Shown piece after piece: positions 55,508 to 64,000 of a DNA stretch of 64,000 nt (within the stretch, counting starts at the first letter, position 1; every line of letters begins with the position of its first letter). The position numbers and the translations under genes were made by a program. The stretch comes from Sphingomonas yantingensis (GTDB lineage Bacteria > Pseudomonadota > Alphaproteobacteria > Sphingomonadales > Sphingomonadaceae): positions 372,001 to 436,000 of the forward strand of contig NZ_JACIJJ010000003.1 of NCBI RefSeq assembly GCF_014199325.1, given 5' to 3'. The notes under the pieces are model-generated. The model saw nothing but the letters and a program-made list of their open reading frames with translations, ran no database searches and was not told the DNA's origin.

Positions 55508-57138
55508 CCATCGCCACCAAGCCAATGAAGCGGGTGCTGTCCGCGCTCTGCCTCGCGACCGCGCCGCTCGCGCTCGCCGCGGGCGCCGCGCCCGCCGCCG
55601 CGCAGAGCGTCAGCGCGCCGGAGGGCACGCTCCAGCTCGCCACCGGCCGCGGCCGCCTGGTGACGGTGCGCGAGCCGATCAGCGACGTGTTCGTCGCCGC
55701 CGACGGCATCGCCGACGTGACCGTGCGCTCGCCCACCCAGTTTTGGGTGTTCGGCAAGGCGCCGGGCGAGACGACGGTCTATGCAGTGACCAAGGGGGGC
55801 AAGGTCGCCTATTCGTCGAACCTGCGCGTCGGCGACAATATCGACCAGATCGGGATGATGCTGCGCACGGCGATGCCCGATGCCAACATCACGACGACAC
55901 CGATGAACGGCCTGATGCTGCTGACCGGTACCGTCGCCAATCCCGCCGACGCGGCGGAGGCGGAGCGGCTGGCGCAGGCGTTCGTGGGCGAGAAGACCAA
56001 GGTCGTCTCGCGCCTACGCACCGCCACGCCGCTTCAGGTCAATCTTCAGGTCAAGATTGCTGAGGTGAGCCGCAGCTTCCTCAAGAATATCGGCGCGAAC
56101 CTGAAGACCCGCGACACGACGGGCGGCTTCCAGTTCAACGTCGCTTCCGGCCGAGATTTTGGCAAGATCGGAAGCGCTGACGTGTCGAACTTCCCGCGGC
56201 TTGACGCCTCATCGCTATATGGCTTTCCAGCGGGCACACTCCAACTGCCGTTCGATACGCGCCGCGGCCAGTTCGTGCTGCCGGGGACCGGCAGTTCGTA
56301 CGACTTCACGGGTTTGAAGGGCAGCGCGCAGACCGCCCTCGGCCTCGCGGGCAAGCTGGCGGGCGTCGACATCCTCGGCGCGATCGATCTCGGCGAGACG
56401 ATCGGCCAGGTCACGACGCTGGCGCAGCCCAACCTGACCGCGCTGTCGGGCGAGACGGCCTCGTTCCTCGTCGGCGGCGAAGTGCCGCTGGTGACGCAGA
56501 GCGGGCTCGGCGCGACCAACGTCCAGTACAAGCAGTACGGCGTCAGCCTCGCCTACACGCCCACGGTGCTGGCCGACGGCCGCATCTCGCTGCGCGTCCG
56601 GCCGGAGGTGTCGCAGCTGTCGGCCGCGGGCGCGGTCGTCGTCCAGGGTACGCAGATCCCGGCGCTCACCACGCGGCGCGCGGAGACGACGATCGAGCTC
56701 GGCTCCGGCCAGAGCTTCATGATCGCCGGCCTGCTGCGCAACGACCATGACAACCAGATCGAAAAGGCCCCAGGCCTCGGCGATCTGCCCGTCCTCGGCG
56801 CGCTGTTCCGCTCCAACGGCTTTCGTCGTCAGGAAACCGAGCTCGTCATCGTCGTGACGCCGTATCTGGTGAAGCCGGTCGATGCCAACACGATCGCGCT
56901 GCCCACCGACGGCTACAAGACGCCGAGCGATGTCGAGCGGGTGCTGCTCGGCCAGCTCGAAAGCGTGACCTCGGGCGGCGACCGGCGGGTGAAGCCGTCG
57001 ATGGCACCGGCCCCGGCGGCTGCGCCCTCGGTCGGGATCGCCAGCCCGGCGCCCACCGCCGCCGCGCCGATCCAGCCGGTCCGCCGGACCACGGACAAGA
57101 AGGCCAAGGGCGCCGCCGCCCCCGGCTTCAGCAATTGA
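55504..57138 (+). CDS. cpaC: secretin CpaC (RcpA)
   Basis: A 544-residue outer-membrane secretin that forms the pilus exit pore. It has a signal peptide ending AAAQS, a BON-like/pilus N-domain (about 40-180) and a secretin domain with ALSGETASFLVGGEVP and RSNGFRRQETELVIVVTPYLV. The GTG at 55504 overlaps the cpaB stop; an ATG at 55525 is an alternative. A 40-residue Pro/Ala-rich tail follows the barrel. Confidence 0.93.
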   Translation: MTIATKPMKRVLSALCLATAPLALAAGAAPAAAQSVSAPEGTLQLATGRGRLVTVREPISDVFVAADGIADVTVRSPTQFWVFGKAPGETTVYAVTKGGKVAYSSNLRVGDNIDQIGMMLRTAMPDANITTTPMNGLMLLTGTVANPADAAEAERLAQAFVGEKTKVVSRLRTATPLQVNLQVKIAEVSRSFLKNIGANLKTRDTTGGFQFNVASGRDFGKIGSADVSNFPRLDASSLYGFPAGTLQLPFDTRRGQFVLPGTGSSYDFTGLKGSAQTALGLAGKLAGVDILGAIDLGETIGQVTTLAQPNLTALSGETASFLVGGEVPLVTQSGLGATNVQYKQYGVSLAYTPTVLADGRISLRVRPEVSQLSAAGAVVVQGTQIPALTTRRAETTIELGSGQSFMIAGLLRNDHDNQIEKAPGLGDLPVLGALFRSNGFRRQETELVIVVTPYLVKPVDANTIALPTDGYKTPSDVERVLLGQLESVTSGGDRRVKPSMAPAPAAAPSVGIASPAPTAAAPIQPVRRTTDKKAKGAAAPGFSN

Positions 57139-57149
57139 GGATGCGACCC

Positions 57150-57785
57150 ATGCGCCTTTCCACCGCCGCCATCCTGATCGCCGCTACGGCGCTTGGCGGA
57201 TGCTCGGGCACGAAGAACCGGGGCCTCGATTCGGTTCACCAGCCGGTCGTCAGCCGAGCCGACTATGCACTCGACATGGGCGTGGGCGGTGACGGCCTGG
57301 CGCCGGGCGAGCGCGAGCGGCTGGCCGGCTGGCTCGGCGCGCTCGGCGCCGGCTATGGCGACCGGATCGCGATCGACGACGGCGGCAATCCCGATGGCCG
57401 CGTGCGCGAGGATGTCGCCGCCGTCGCCGGCCGCCAGAACCTGATTCTGACCGAGGGCGCGCCCGTCACCCCCGGCGCGCTGGCGCCCGGCACGGTCCGC
57501 GTCGTGGTGACGCGCACCAGCGCCGCGGTGCCCGGCTGCCCCGATCACACGCGCACCTACCAGCCCAACTTCGGCGCGCACACCTCATCCGATTTCGGCT
57601 GCGGCGTGAACAGCAACCTGGCCGCGATGGTCGCCCAGCCGGAGGATCTGATCCGCGGCCGCAACGGCAGCGCGCTGGTCGATCCGCTGACCGCGACCAA
57701 GCCGGTACAGGCACTGCGCGACCGCAAGACCGCGGTGGAGGGCCAGCTTCAGGCCGCCCGCACCAGCCAGACGGGAGCGCAGTGA
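57150..57785 (+). CDS. cpaD: pilus assembly lipoprotein CpaD
   Basis: A 211-residue periplasmic lipoprotein with lipobox ALGGC (Cys18). The conserved CpaD region is near NFGAHTSSDFGCGVNSNLAAMVAQPEDL, of which FGCGVNSNLA is diagnostic. I placed the start at 57150 rather than 57141 or 57135 because GAGGA at 57137-57141 is then properly spaced. It probably acts as pilotin for the secretin. Confidence 0.9.
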   Translation: MRLSTAAILIAATALGGCSGTKNRGLDSVHQPVVSRADYALDMGVGGDGLAPGERERLAGWLGALGAGYGDRIAIDDGGNPDGRVREDVAAVAGRQNLILTEGAPVTPGALAPGTVRVVVTRTSAAVPGCPDHTRTYQPNFGAHTSSDFGCGVNSNLAAMVAQPEDLIRGRNGSALVDPLTATKPVQALRDRKTAVEGQLQAARTSQTGAQ

Positions 57786-57786
57786 C

Positions 57787-59067
57787 ATGAACGCACCCTG
57801 GAACCCCGCCCGCGCCGGTACGCGCGAGCCGTTCGTTGCCTTCGTCTGTGACGAGAACTCGGCCGAGACGATGCGCCAGGTGGCCAGTGAACAGGGCTGG
57901 GCCGCCGAAAAGGTCAACAAGGGCGGGCTTCGCAACGCCGTCCAGACGCTGTCGGTGTCGGCCAGCCCGATCATCCTGTTCGTCGACCTGTCCGAAAGCG
58001 GCGACCCGCTGAACGACATCAACGCGCTGGCCGAGGTCTGCGAGCCGGGCACGATCGTCATCGCCTGTGGTCAGGTCAACGACGTGCGCCTCTATCGCGA
58101 CCTCGTCGCCAGCGGCATCCACGACTACCTGCTGAAGCCGCTCAATCCCGACAGCCTGCGCGAAACCTTCGCACAGGCGCACGCCGCGCTTAACGCGCCC
58201 AAGCCGAGCGAAGCAACGGTCGAGCGGGCGCATTGCGCCGTTGCGATCGTCGGCACGCGCGGCGGCGTCGGAGCCTCCACGCTCGCCACATCGCTGGCAT
58301 GGCTGATGAGCGACAAGGGTGGCCGGTCGACCGCGCTGCTCGACCTTGATGTGCATTTTGGCACCGGCGCGCTGGCGCTCGATCTGGAGCCTGGCCGCGG
58401 CCTGACCGACGCGATCGAGAATCCCAGCCGTATCGACGGGCTGTTCATCGAACGCGCGATGGTCCGCGCGTCCGAGAAGCTGGCCGTGCTGTCGGCCGAG
58501 GCGCCGATCCATTCGCCGGTGATGACCGACGGCAGCGCCTTCTATCAGCTTCAGGAAGAGCTGCGGTCGGCGTTCGAATGCACCGTCGTCGACCTGCCCC
58601 GCGCAATGCTGGTCCAGTTTCCGCATCTCCTGAGCGAGATCCAGGCAGTGGTGATCGCGACCGAGTTCACGCTTGCCGCCGCGCGCGACGCGATCCGGCT
58701 CTTGTCGTGGTTCAAGTCGAACGCCCCGCACGTGCAGGTCATTCTCGTCGCCAACCGGGTGCCCCCGGCCGCCAGCCTCGAGATCACGCGCAAGGACTTC
58801 GAAAGCTCGATCGAGCGCAAGGTCGATTTTGTCATCGGCTACGACCAGAAGCTGTGTGCGCAGGCCGCCAAGCTCGGCAAGCCGATCGCCGAAACCGGCA
58901 AGGGATCGAAGACCGTGGCACCGCTGGGCGACCTGTCGCGTACGCTGCTGGCGATCGGCGATGCCGCCGCCGACGGCGATGCGCCGGTGAAGGCCAAGAA
59001 GGCCTCTTCGGGCGGCTCGCTCATGTCGAAGCTGACCGCGAAGCTGCCGATCAGGGCGAAGAAGTGA
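57787..59067 (+). CDS. cpaE: pilus localisation ATPase CpaE (TadZ)
   Basis: A 426-residue protein. The N-terminal receiver-like domain (about 15-135) has an aspartate at residue 67 (ILFVDLSE) and a lysine in LLKPLN. The MinD/ParA-type domain (about 150-390) has the deviant P-loop GTRGGVGAST. It positions the pilus machine, often at a cell pole. It begins one base after the cpaD stop. Ordinarily cpaF follows; here tadB does. Confidence 0.92.
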   Translation: MNAPWNPARAGTREPFVAFVCDENSAETMRQVASEQGWAAEKVNKGGLRNAVQTLSVSASPIILFVDLSESGDPLNDINALAEVCEPGTIVIACGQVNDVRLYRDLVASGIHDYLLKPLNPDSLRETFAQAHAALNAPKPSEATVERAHCAVAIVGTRGGVGASTLATSLAWLMSDKGGRSTALLDLDVHFGTGALALDLEPGRGLTDAIENPSRIDGLFIERAMVRASEKLAVLSAEAPIHSPVMTDGSAFYQLQEELRSAFECTVVDLPRAMLVQFPHLLSEIQAVVIATEFTLAAARDAIRLLSWFKSNAPHVQVILVANRVPPAASLEITRKDFESSIERKVDFVIGYDQKLCAQAAKLGKPIAETGKGSKTVAPLGDLSRTLLAIGDAAADGDAPVKAKKASSGGSLMSKLTAKLPIRAKK

Positions 59068-59131
59068 AACCGCGCCGCCCCGACCGTTCGGGGCGCCGCA
59101 TGACGGATGGGAGGCGACCATCGGCCCCGAG

Positions 59132-60097
59132 ATGATGCCGGTTTTGATGCTGGTGATGGGCATGGTGCTCATGCTCGGCATGGTCGCATTTGCCTTTGCC
59201 GGTCCCTCGACCGCCAAGGCGAGCAACCGCCGCCTTGCCCAACTTCGCGAACGCCATAGCGGTCTGGACGGGGTGATGGAGGCGCAGATGCGCCGCATCG
59301 CCACCGCCAAGGCGACGCGCATGGACCGGGCGTTCACGCGCGTCCTGCCCAATCCGGCCCAGCTTGCGAAGCGGCTCGCCATGACGGGCAAGAACTGGAC
59401 GGTGAGCCAATACGGCCTTGCCAGTGCCGGCCTGTTCGCGGTGGTGACGCTGGGCGCGTGGCTCAAGGGTTTTCCCTTCATCCTAGCGCTGTGCTTCGGC
59501 GTCTTCGTCGGCGCGTTCGTGCCCCATTTCGTCGTCGGCAAGACGATCAAGCGCCGGATCGCCAAGTTCACCGCCAAGTTCCCCGACGCGATCGAACTGC
59601 TGGTCCGCGGCCTGCGCTCGGGCCTGCCGATTACCGAGACGATGGGCGTCGTGGGTCAGGAAGTGCCCGGTCCGGTGGGCGAGGAGTTCCGCGCGGTCAG
59701 CGACAAGATGAAGATCGGCCGCACGCTCGACGCCGCGCTCCAGGAGACGGCCGAGCGGCTCGGCACGCCCGAGTTCCAGTTCTTCGTCATCACCATCGCG
59801 ATCCAGCGCGAGACGGGCGGCAACCTTGCCGAAACGCTCGCCAACCTGGCCGACGTGCTGCGCAAGCGCGGGCAGATGAAGCTGAAGATCAAGGCGATGT
59901 CGTCGGAGTCCAAGGCGTCGGCGTATATCGTCGGGTCGCTGCCCTTCATCGTCTTCGGGCTGATCTGGTTCATCAACGGCAACTACATGCAGCGCTTCTT
60001 CATTGACGAGCGGCTGATCGTCGCGGGTCTGGGCGGCATGGTGTGGATGGGCATCGGCGCATTCATCATGGCCAAGATGATTGATTTCGAGATCTGA
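59132..60097 (+). CDS. tadB: pilus inner-membrane platform protein TadB
   Basis: A 321-residue type II secretion F-domain protein. It has N-terminal membrane segments, the GspF-like domain (about 130-260; AIELLVRGLRSGLPITE, QRETGGNLAETL) and C-terminal segments. A GGGAGG site (59109-59114) lies 17 bases before the ATG, so an upstream ATC at 59120 is a formal but unlikely alternative start. It is adjacent to tadC. Confidence 0.92.
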   Translation: MMPVLMLVMGMVLMLGMVAFAFAGPSTAKASNRRLAQLRERHSGLDGVMEAQMRRIATAKATRMDRAFTRVLPNPAQLAKRLAMTGKNWTVSQYGLASAGLFAVVTLGAWLKGFPFILALCFGVFVGAFVPHFVVGKTIKRRIAKFTAKFPDAIELLVRGLRSGLPITETMGVVGQEVPGPVGEEFRAVSDKMKIGRTLDAALQETAERLGTPEFQFFVITIAIQRETGGNLAETLANLADVLRKRGQMKLKIKAMSSESKASAYIVGSLPFIVFGLIWFINGNYMQRFFIDERLIVAGLGGMVWMGIGAFIMAKMIDFEI

Positions 60098-60098
60098 T

Positions 60099-61094
60099 AT
60101 GCCAACCGCAAACGGCCCCATGCTCCTCGGCTTCGACGTCTACCTGATCGCTACGCTGCTGTCGGCAGTCGCGGCGCTGGCGACGATCATGGCGATCTAT
60201 GCCGCGGTCAGCATCCGCGATCCGATGGCCAAGCGCGTCAAGGCGCTGAACGACCGGCGCGAACAGCTCAAGGCGGGCATCACCGCCTCGACCAGCAAGC
60301 GGCGCGCGAAGCTCGTGCAGAAGAACGACACGGCCGACAAGATGCGCGACTTCCTTTCGTCGCTGAAGGTGCTTCAGGACGAGCAGCTCAAGGTCGCGCA
60401 GCGCAAGCTTCTCCAGGCGGGCATCCGGTCGAAGGACTGGGCCGTCGCGGTCATCTTCGGCCGGCTGGTCATGCCGATCGTACTCGGCGGGCCGATGCTC
60501 TACTGGGTCTACGGCACCGACGGGTTCGCCGACTGGTCGCCGCTCAAGGCCTATGGCCTCGTCGCGATGACGTTCATCGGCGCGTACAAGGCGCCCGACC
60601 TCTACCTTCAGAACAAGATCAAGAAGCGGTCGGATGCGATCCGCAAGGGCCTGCCCGACGCGCTCGACCTGCTCGTCATCTGTGCCGAAGCGGGCCTGAC
60701 CGTCGATGCCGCCTTCCACCGCGTCGCGCGCGAGCTCGGCCGGGCCTATCCCGAACTCGGCGAGGAATTCTCGCTCACCGCGATCGAATTGGGGTTCCTC
60801 ACCGACCGGCGCCAGGCGTTCGAGAACCTCGCCACGCGCGTCGACCTCGATGCAGTGAAGGGCGTCGTCACGACGATGATCCAGACTGAGAAATACGGCA
60901 CCCCCCTCGCCTCGGCGCTGCGCGTGCTTTCGGCCGAGTTCCGCAACGAGCGGATGATGCGCGCCGAGGAAAAGGCCGCTCGCCTGCCGGCGATCATGAC
61001 GGTGCCGCTGATCCTGTTCATCCTGCCGACTTTGTTCGTCGTCATCCTCGGCCCTGCGGCCTGCGACATCAACGACGCGCTGCTCAAGGGATAG
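60099..61094 (+). CDS. tadC: pilus inner-membrane platform protein TadC
   Basis: A 331-residue GspF-type protein, the second half of the pilus platform. The central domain has GLPDALDLLVICAEAGLTVDAA and MMRAEEKAARLP, and four membrane segments surround it. It starts one base after the tadB stop. It closes the core pilus cluster. Confidence 0.92.
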   Translation: MPTANGPMLLGFDVYLIATLLSAVAALATIMAIYAAVSIRDPMAKRVKALNDRREQLKAGITASTSKRRAKLVQKNDTADKMRDFLSSLKVLQDEQLKVAQRKLLQAGIRSKDWAVAVIFGRLVMPIVLGGPMLYWVYGTDGFADWSPLKAYGLVAMTFIGAYKAPDLYLQNKIKKRSDAIRKGLPDALDLLVICAEAGLTVDAAFHRVARELGRAYPELGEEFSLTAIELGFLTDRRQAFENLATRVDLDAVKGVVTTMIQTEKYGTPLASALRVLSAEFRNERMMRAEEKAARLPAIMTVPLILFILPTLFVVILGPAACDINDALLKG

Positions 61095-61159
61095 CATCGA
61101 CATTTCAGGGAACGGCGCGCGGGCCGCGCCGTTCTGCCCCCGTAACAGGAGGCGATTTG

Positions 61160-61711
61160 ATGCTGTTTTCCACCCCCACCCAGTTCGCGGTGCTCGCGCT
61201 GTGCCTCGTCGCCGGCTGGCTGTTCGGTCTCGCCAGCCATCCCGGCGGCAAGAAGTGGAAGGAGCGCTACCGGACGCAGGAAGCCGAGTTCAAGACGACG
61301 CGCGAGGGCCTGACGACGCGCGACGCGCGGATCAAGGAGCTGGAGCGGGAGCGGGAGCGGGACGAGGCGCTGCGTCACCGCGGCACCGCGCCCGCCACGA
61401 CCGCGGCGGTCGGCACCGCGGCGGCCGCGACCGCCGCCAGCAGCTCGACCTCGCGCGGCGGCGGTTTCTTCGGCTGGGGCCGCGACAACCTGTCGCGCAT
61501 CCACGGCATTGACGAGCCGACCGAACAGGCGCTGCGGGCCGAGGGCATCAAGACCTATGCGGCGATCGAGGCGCTCAAGCCGGCTGACGAGGCCGCGCTC
61601 GAGGATCGCCTGGGCTTCGGGCGCGGTCGCATCGCGCAGCAGCAGTGGCGCGAGCAGGCGGCGATGCTCCGCGAGGGGCATGACGACGAACATTCTCGTC
61701 GCTGGGCGTGA
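61160..61711 (+). CDS. membrane-anchored protein with helix-hairpin-helix-like C-terminus
   Basis: A 183-residue protein. A membrane segment (about 8-26) is followed by a charged coiled stretch (about 33-72), a low-complexity Ala/Thr/Ser linker and a C-terminal domain (about 105-165) with LSRIHGIDEPTEQALRAEGI and LGFGRGRIAQQQW, resembling the helix-hairpin-helix repeats seen beside NADH-dehydrogenase genes and in 'flap endonuclease-like' proteins. AGGAGG lies seven bases before the ATG at 61160. Function unknown. Confidence 0.75.
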   Translation: MLFSTPTQFAVLALCLVAGWLFGLASHPGGKKWKERYRTQEAEFKTTREGLTTRDARIKELERERERDEALRHRGTAPATTAAVGTAAAATAASSSTSRGGGFFGWGRDNLSRIHGIDEPTEQALRAEGIKTYAAIEALKPADEAALEDRLGFGRGRIAQQQWREQAAMLREGHDDEHSRRWA

Positions 61712-61746
61712 ATTGCAGGGTCGCTGTGTCCACCCAACGCCCGCCC

Positions 61747-61828
61747 GTCATCTCAGCGAAGGCTGGAATAGCCAGGGTTGCAGTGCTTCGCTTTAACTGA
61801 CAGCGGCCCCAGCCTTCGCTCGGGTGAC
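61747..61828. repeat. inverted doublet of a 20-nt repeat
   Basis: Copies at 61747-61766 and 61809-61828 are inverted, with a perfect 12-bp core AGCGAAGGCTGG / CCAGCCTTCGCT and about 16 of 20 matches overall. It lies between convergent genes and next to a second doublet. Confidence 0.7.
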
Positions 61829-61835
61829 GAAAGCA

Positions 61836-61942
61836 GGAAGAAGCGGGACCCCGGATCAAGTCCGGGGTGACCAAGCGGGCGAGGGTAACGTCTCCCAACC
61901 CACCACGTCATCCCGGGCCCGACCCGGGATCCCGCTTCTTCT
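61836..61942. repeat. inverted doublet of a 36-nt palindromic repeat (REPIN-like)
   Basis: Copies at 61836-61871 and 61907-61942 are inverted. They share a perfect 12-bp arm GAAGAAGCGGGA / TCCCGCTTCTTC and, inside, each has its own hairpin (CCCCGGA-TCAAG-TCCGGGG and TCCCGGG-CCCGA-CCCGGGA). The outer copy ends 7 bases before the stop of the HerA-like gene and could help stop transcription from both sides. Confidence 0.75.
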
Positions 61943-61948
61943 TCTCAC

Positions 61949-63613
61949 CTATCCCTTGAACAAGCCCCCGAGCACGCCGCGAAGCAGCTTGGCGCCGATC
62001 CCGCCGCCGCCGCGGCTGGATCCGAACACCGCCTTGGTTACCTCGTTCGCGACGGTGCGCCCCACCGCGGAAGAGGCCGATCGCGTGGCCGACGTAACCG
62101 CCTTATTCCACGGCGAGTTCGCCGCCTCGCGCTCCGCGGCCCGCTGGGCCTTTTCGGCCTCCCGCGTGGCGCGATCCGCCTCGCGCTGCGCGGCCAAGCG
62201 TGCCCGCTCGTTCTCCTTGGCAAACCGCGCGGCTTCCTTCGCCTCGGCAGCCTTGGCCTTTTCGTCGTCGGCCGCGGACTTTGCCTGCTGCGCGGCCGCC
62301 GCCGCTTCGCCCGCCTTGGCCGCGAGCAGTTCCTCGGCGGATTCCCGGTCGATGCGCGTGTCGTATTTCGTGCCGACGGCATCGGTCTGGACCAGCACCC
62401 CGCGCTCGACCGGCGTTACCGGCCCGACACGGCTGCGCGGCGGCTTGATGAGCGTGCGCGACACCGGCGACGGCGCGCCATCGGGCTGGAGCAGCGAGAC
62501 CAGCGCCTCGCCCACCTTGAGCTCGGTGATGACGGTCGCCACGTCGACATCGGGGTTGGCGCGAAACGTCTCCGCCGCAGATCGCACCGCCTTCTCGTCG
62601 CGCGGCGTGAAGGCACGCAGCGCGTGCTGGACACGGTTGCCGAGCTGCCCCGCCACGGTCTCGGGAATGTCGATCGGATTCTGCGTGACGAAATAGACGC
62701 CGACGCCCTTCGACCGGATCAGCCGCACCACCTGCTCGACCTTTTCGAGCAAGGCCGGCGGGGCGTCGTCGAACAGCAGATGCGCCTCGTCGAAGAAAAA
62801 TACGAGTTTGGGTTTGTCGGGATCGCCCACTTCGGGCAGCGTCTCGAACAGTTCGGACAGCAGCCACAGCAGGAAGCTGGCATAGAGCCGCGGGCTGGCC
62901 ATCAGCTTGTCGGCGGCGAGGATGTTGACCATGCCGCGGCCGCTATCGTCGAGGGTCATGAAATCGGCGATGTCGAGCGCCGGTTCGCCGAAGAAATGCT
63001 CGCCCCCCTGCCCGCGTAGCTGGAGCAGCTGGCGCTGGATAGCGCCAACGCTGGCCTTGCTGACATTGCCGTAGGTGGTCGAAATCTCGTCCGCCCGGTT
63101 CGCGCATTCGGCGAGCATCGCCTGGAGGTCGTCGAGATCGAGGAGCAGCAGCCCCTCTTCGTCCGCCAGATGGAACGCGATCGAGAGCACGCCCTCCTGC
63201 GTGTCGTTCAGCCCCATCAGACGGGCGAGCAGCAGCGGCCCCATCTCGCTGACGGTGGTGCGGATCGGATGCCCCTGCTCGCTGAACAGGTCCCAGAACT
63301 GCACGGGACACTCGCGATACGACCAGCCCGTATCGCCGACCTCCGCCGCGCGTTCGGCGAAGACGGCATGGGTCTTGGCCTGGGGAGAACCAGCCATGGC
63401 GAGGCCGGACAGATCGCCCTTCACGTCGGCGACGAAGACGGGGACGCCGGCGTCGGAGAACCCCTCGACCAGCCCTTGCAGCGTCACCGTCTTGCCGGTG
63501 CCGGTCGCGCCGGCGATCAGGCCGTGGCGGTTGGCGCGCTTGAGGACGAGCGCTTGGCGGTCGGCGCCGCCCGGCCCCGAACCGATGAAGATCGAACCGC
63601 CGACATCCGCCAT
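61949..63613 (-). CDS. HerA-like ATPase (DUF853)
   Basis: A 554-residue P-loop ATPase of the FtsK/HerA group. Walker A is GATGTGKT (35-42), Walker B is [10 protein letters not shown], and [20 protein letters not shown] is typical of DUF853. Residues about 430-500 form an Ala/Lys/Glu-rich coiled coil, then a glycine-rich tail. The ATG at 63613 was chosen because AGGAG lies nine bases upstream; a GTG at 63622 is possible. DNA translocation is probable but not shown for this group. Confidence 0.88.
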   Translation of the reverse strand: MADVGGSIFIGSGPGGADRQALVLKRANRHGLIAGATGTGKTVTLQGLVEGFSDAGVPVFVADVKGDLSGLAMAGSPQAKTHAVFAERAAEVGDTGWSYRECPVQFWDLFSEQGHPIRTTVSEMGPLLLARLMGLNDTQEGVLSIAFHLADEEGLLLLDLDDLQAMLAECANRADEISTTYGNVSKASVGAIQRQLLQLRGQGGEHFFGEPALDIADFMTLDDSGRGMVNILAADKLMASPRLYASFLLWLLSELFETLPEVGDPDKPKLVFFFDEAHLLFDDAPPALLEKVEQVVRLIRSKGVGVYFVTQNPIDIPETVAGQLGNRVQHALRAFTPRDEKAVRSAAETFRANPDVDVATVITELKVGEALVSLLQPDGAPSPVSRTLIKPPRSRVGPVTPVERGVLVQTDAVGTKYDTRIDRESAEELLAAKAGEAAAAAQQAKSAADDEKAKAAEAKEAARFAKENERARLAAQREADRATREAEKAQRAAEREAANSPWNKAVTSATRSASSAVGRTVANEVTKAVFGSSRGGGGIGAKLLRGVLGGLFKG

Positions 63614-63673
63614 TCCTGCCACTCCTGACCGTTTGGCACAGGGATAGGCGGAAATGGCGGACTAGTCAGCAGA

Positions 63674-64000
63674 TCAGTTGTTGTTCGCGGTCAGCGACAG
63701 CGCAAGATAGCGAGCGACACCGCGGCGCTGCATCTGGATCACGACCGACGGGCGACGGGCGGCCCGGGCGGCCGCTACCTGACGCTGGAAGTCGGCTGCG
63801 GTCAGCACCGGCTGCCCCCCGACCGCGGTGATGACATCGCCGCGCTGAAGGCCCTTGGTCGCCGCATCGCTCGACGGATCGACCGCCGCGATGACGAGGC
63901 CGCGAACCGTGGCGTCGACGCCGATCGACCGGGCGATCTGCGGCGTCAGCGGCTGGACGGTCAGGCCGAGCGTCGCCGCGCCCGAGGGGACTGTCGGACC
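63674..64000 (-). CDS. DegP/HtrA-type periplasmic serine protease, C-terminal part only
   Basis: The last 108 residues of a longer protein whose start is beyond the window. A PDZ domain is clear: GLVIAAVDPSSDAATKGLQRGDVITAVGGQPV, of which the GLQRGDVI core is diagnostic of Do-type proteases. It ends TANNN. The length and the position of the PDZ fit the second PDZ domain of DegP-family proteases. The catalytic domain is not seen. Confidence 0.85.
   Translation of the reverse strand, partial: GPTVPSGAATLGLTVQPLTPQIARSIGVDATVRGLVIAAVDPSSDAATKGLQRGDVITAVGGQPVLTAADFQRQVAAARAARRPSVVIQMQRRGVARYLALSLTANNN

Overview
The window is high-GC, gene-dense DNA from an alphaproteobacterium, most likely a sphingomonad (Sphingomonas or a close relative). 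This rests on gene content recognised by eye, not on any database search. The signs are two large TonB-dependent receptors, a maltose locus laid out like the Caulobacter mal region, a proA-nadD-rsfS-rlmH-envC-ctpA run, a Cpa/Tad pilus cluster, and many start-stop overlaps.

Layout. 1-3.9 kb: 3'-truncated hemH, a Tat-exported molybdopterin oxidase subunit, a GNAT acetyltransferase and tRNA-Tyr. 3.9-8.9 kb: housekeeping genes (M28 peptidase, RlmB-type methyltransferase, lipoprotein, 2Fe-2S ferredoxin, AlkA-type glycosylase, aldo/keto reductase). 8.9-19 kb: maltodextrin locus. An esterase, an alpha-glucosidase, a secreted amylase and a TonB receptor lie on the minus strand; a LacI-type regulator and a sugar/H+ symporter diverge from them across a 280-bp region with operator-like sequence. 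19-26 kb: eight plus-strand genes, mostly overlapping: SPFH-SHOCT protein, two zinc-ribbon DUF4178 proteins, a 53-residue membrane peptide, a DUF350 protein, a membrane-fused aminopropyltransferase, a Tat-exported FAD oxidoreductase and AdoMet decarboxylase. It looks like a membrane-associated polyamine or aminopropylation system and is the most interesting part of the window. 26-30.7 kb: a DUF4130-UdgX fusion, a hemerythrin, a radical SAM DNA-repair-type protein and a polytopic glycosyltransferase-like protein. 30.8-39 kb: two small hypotheticals, then the minus-strand operon proA-nadD-rsfS-rlmH-envC-ctpA-dsbB-coq7, then DUF3667. 39-43.2 kb: a soluble globin-type chemoreceptor and sdhCDA without sdhB. 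43.4-53.9 kb: a second TonB receptor, a ClpP-like protein, a lipoprotein, ispH, thrB, rnhA, two FAD oxidoreductases, small proteins and a lipase. 53.9-61.7 kb: cpaABCDE-tadB-tadC plus a helix-hairpin-helix membrane protein; the motor ATPase cpaF and the pilin gene are not present. 61.9 kb to the end: a HerA-like ATPase and the C-terminus of a DegP-type protease.

Structure outside genes. Four inverted doublets of palindromic repeats (REPIN-like) sit near 8.06, 20.1, 61.8 and 61.9 kb. A 34-bp near-perfect inverted repeat lies at 45.78 kb, and a classical intrinsic terminator follows sdhA. I saw no CRISPR array, rRNA, insertion sequence or prophage.
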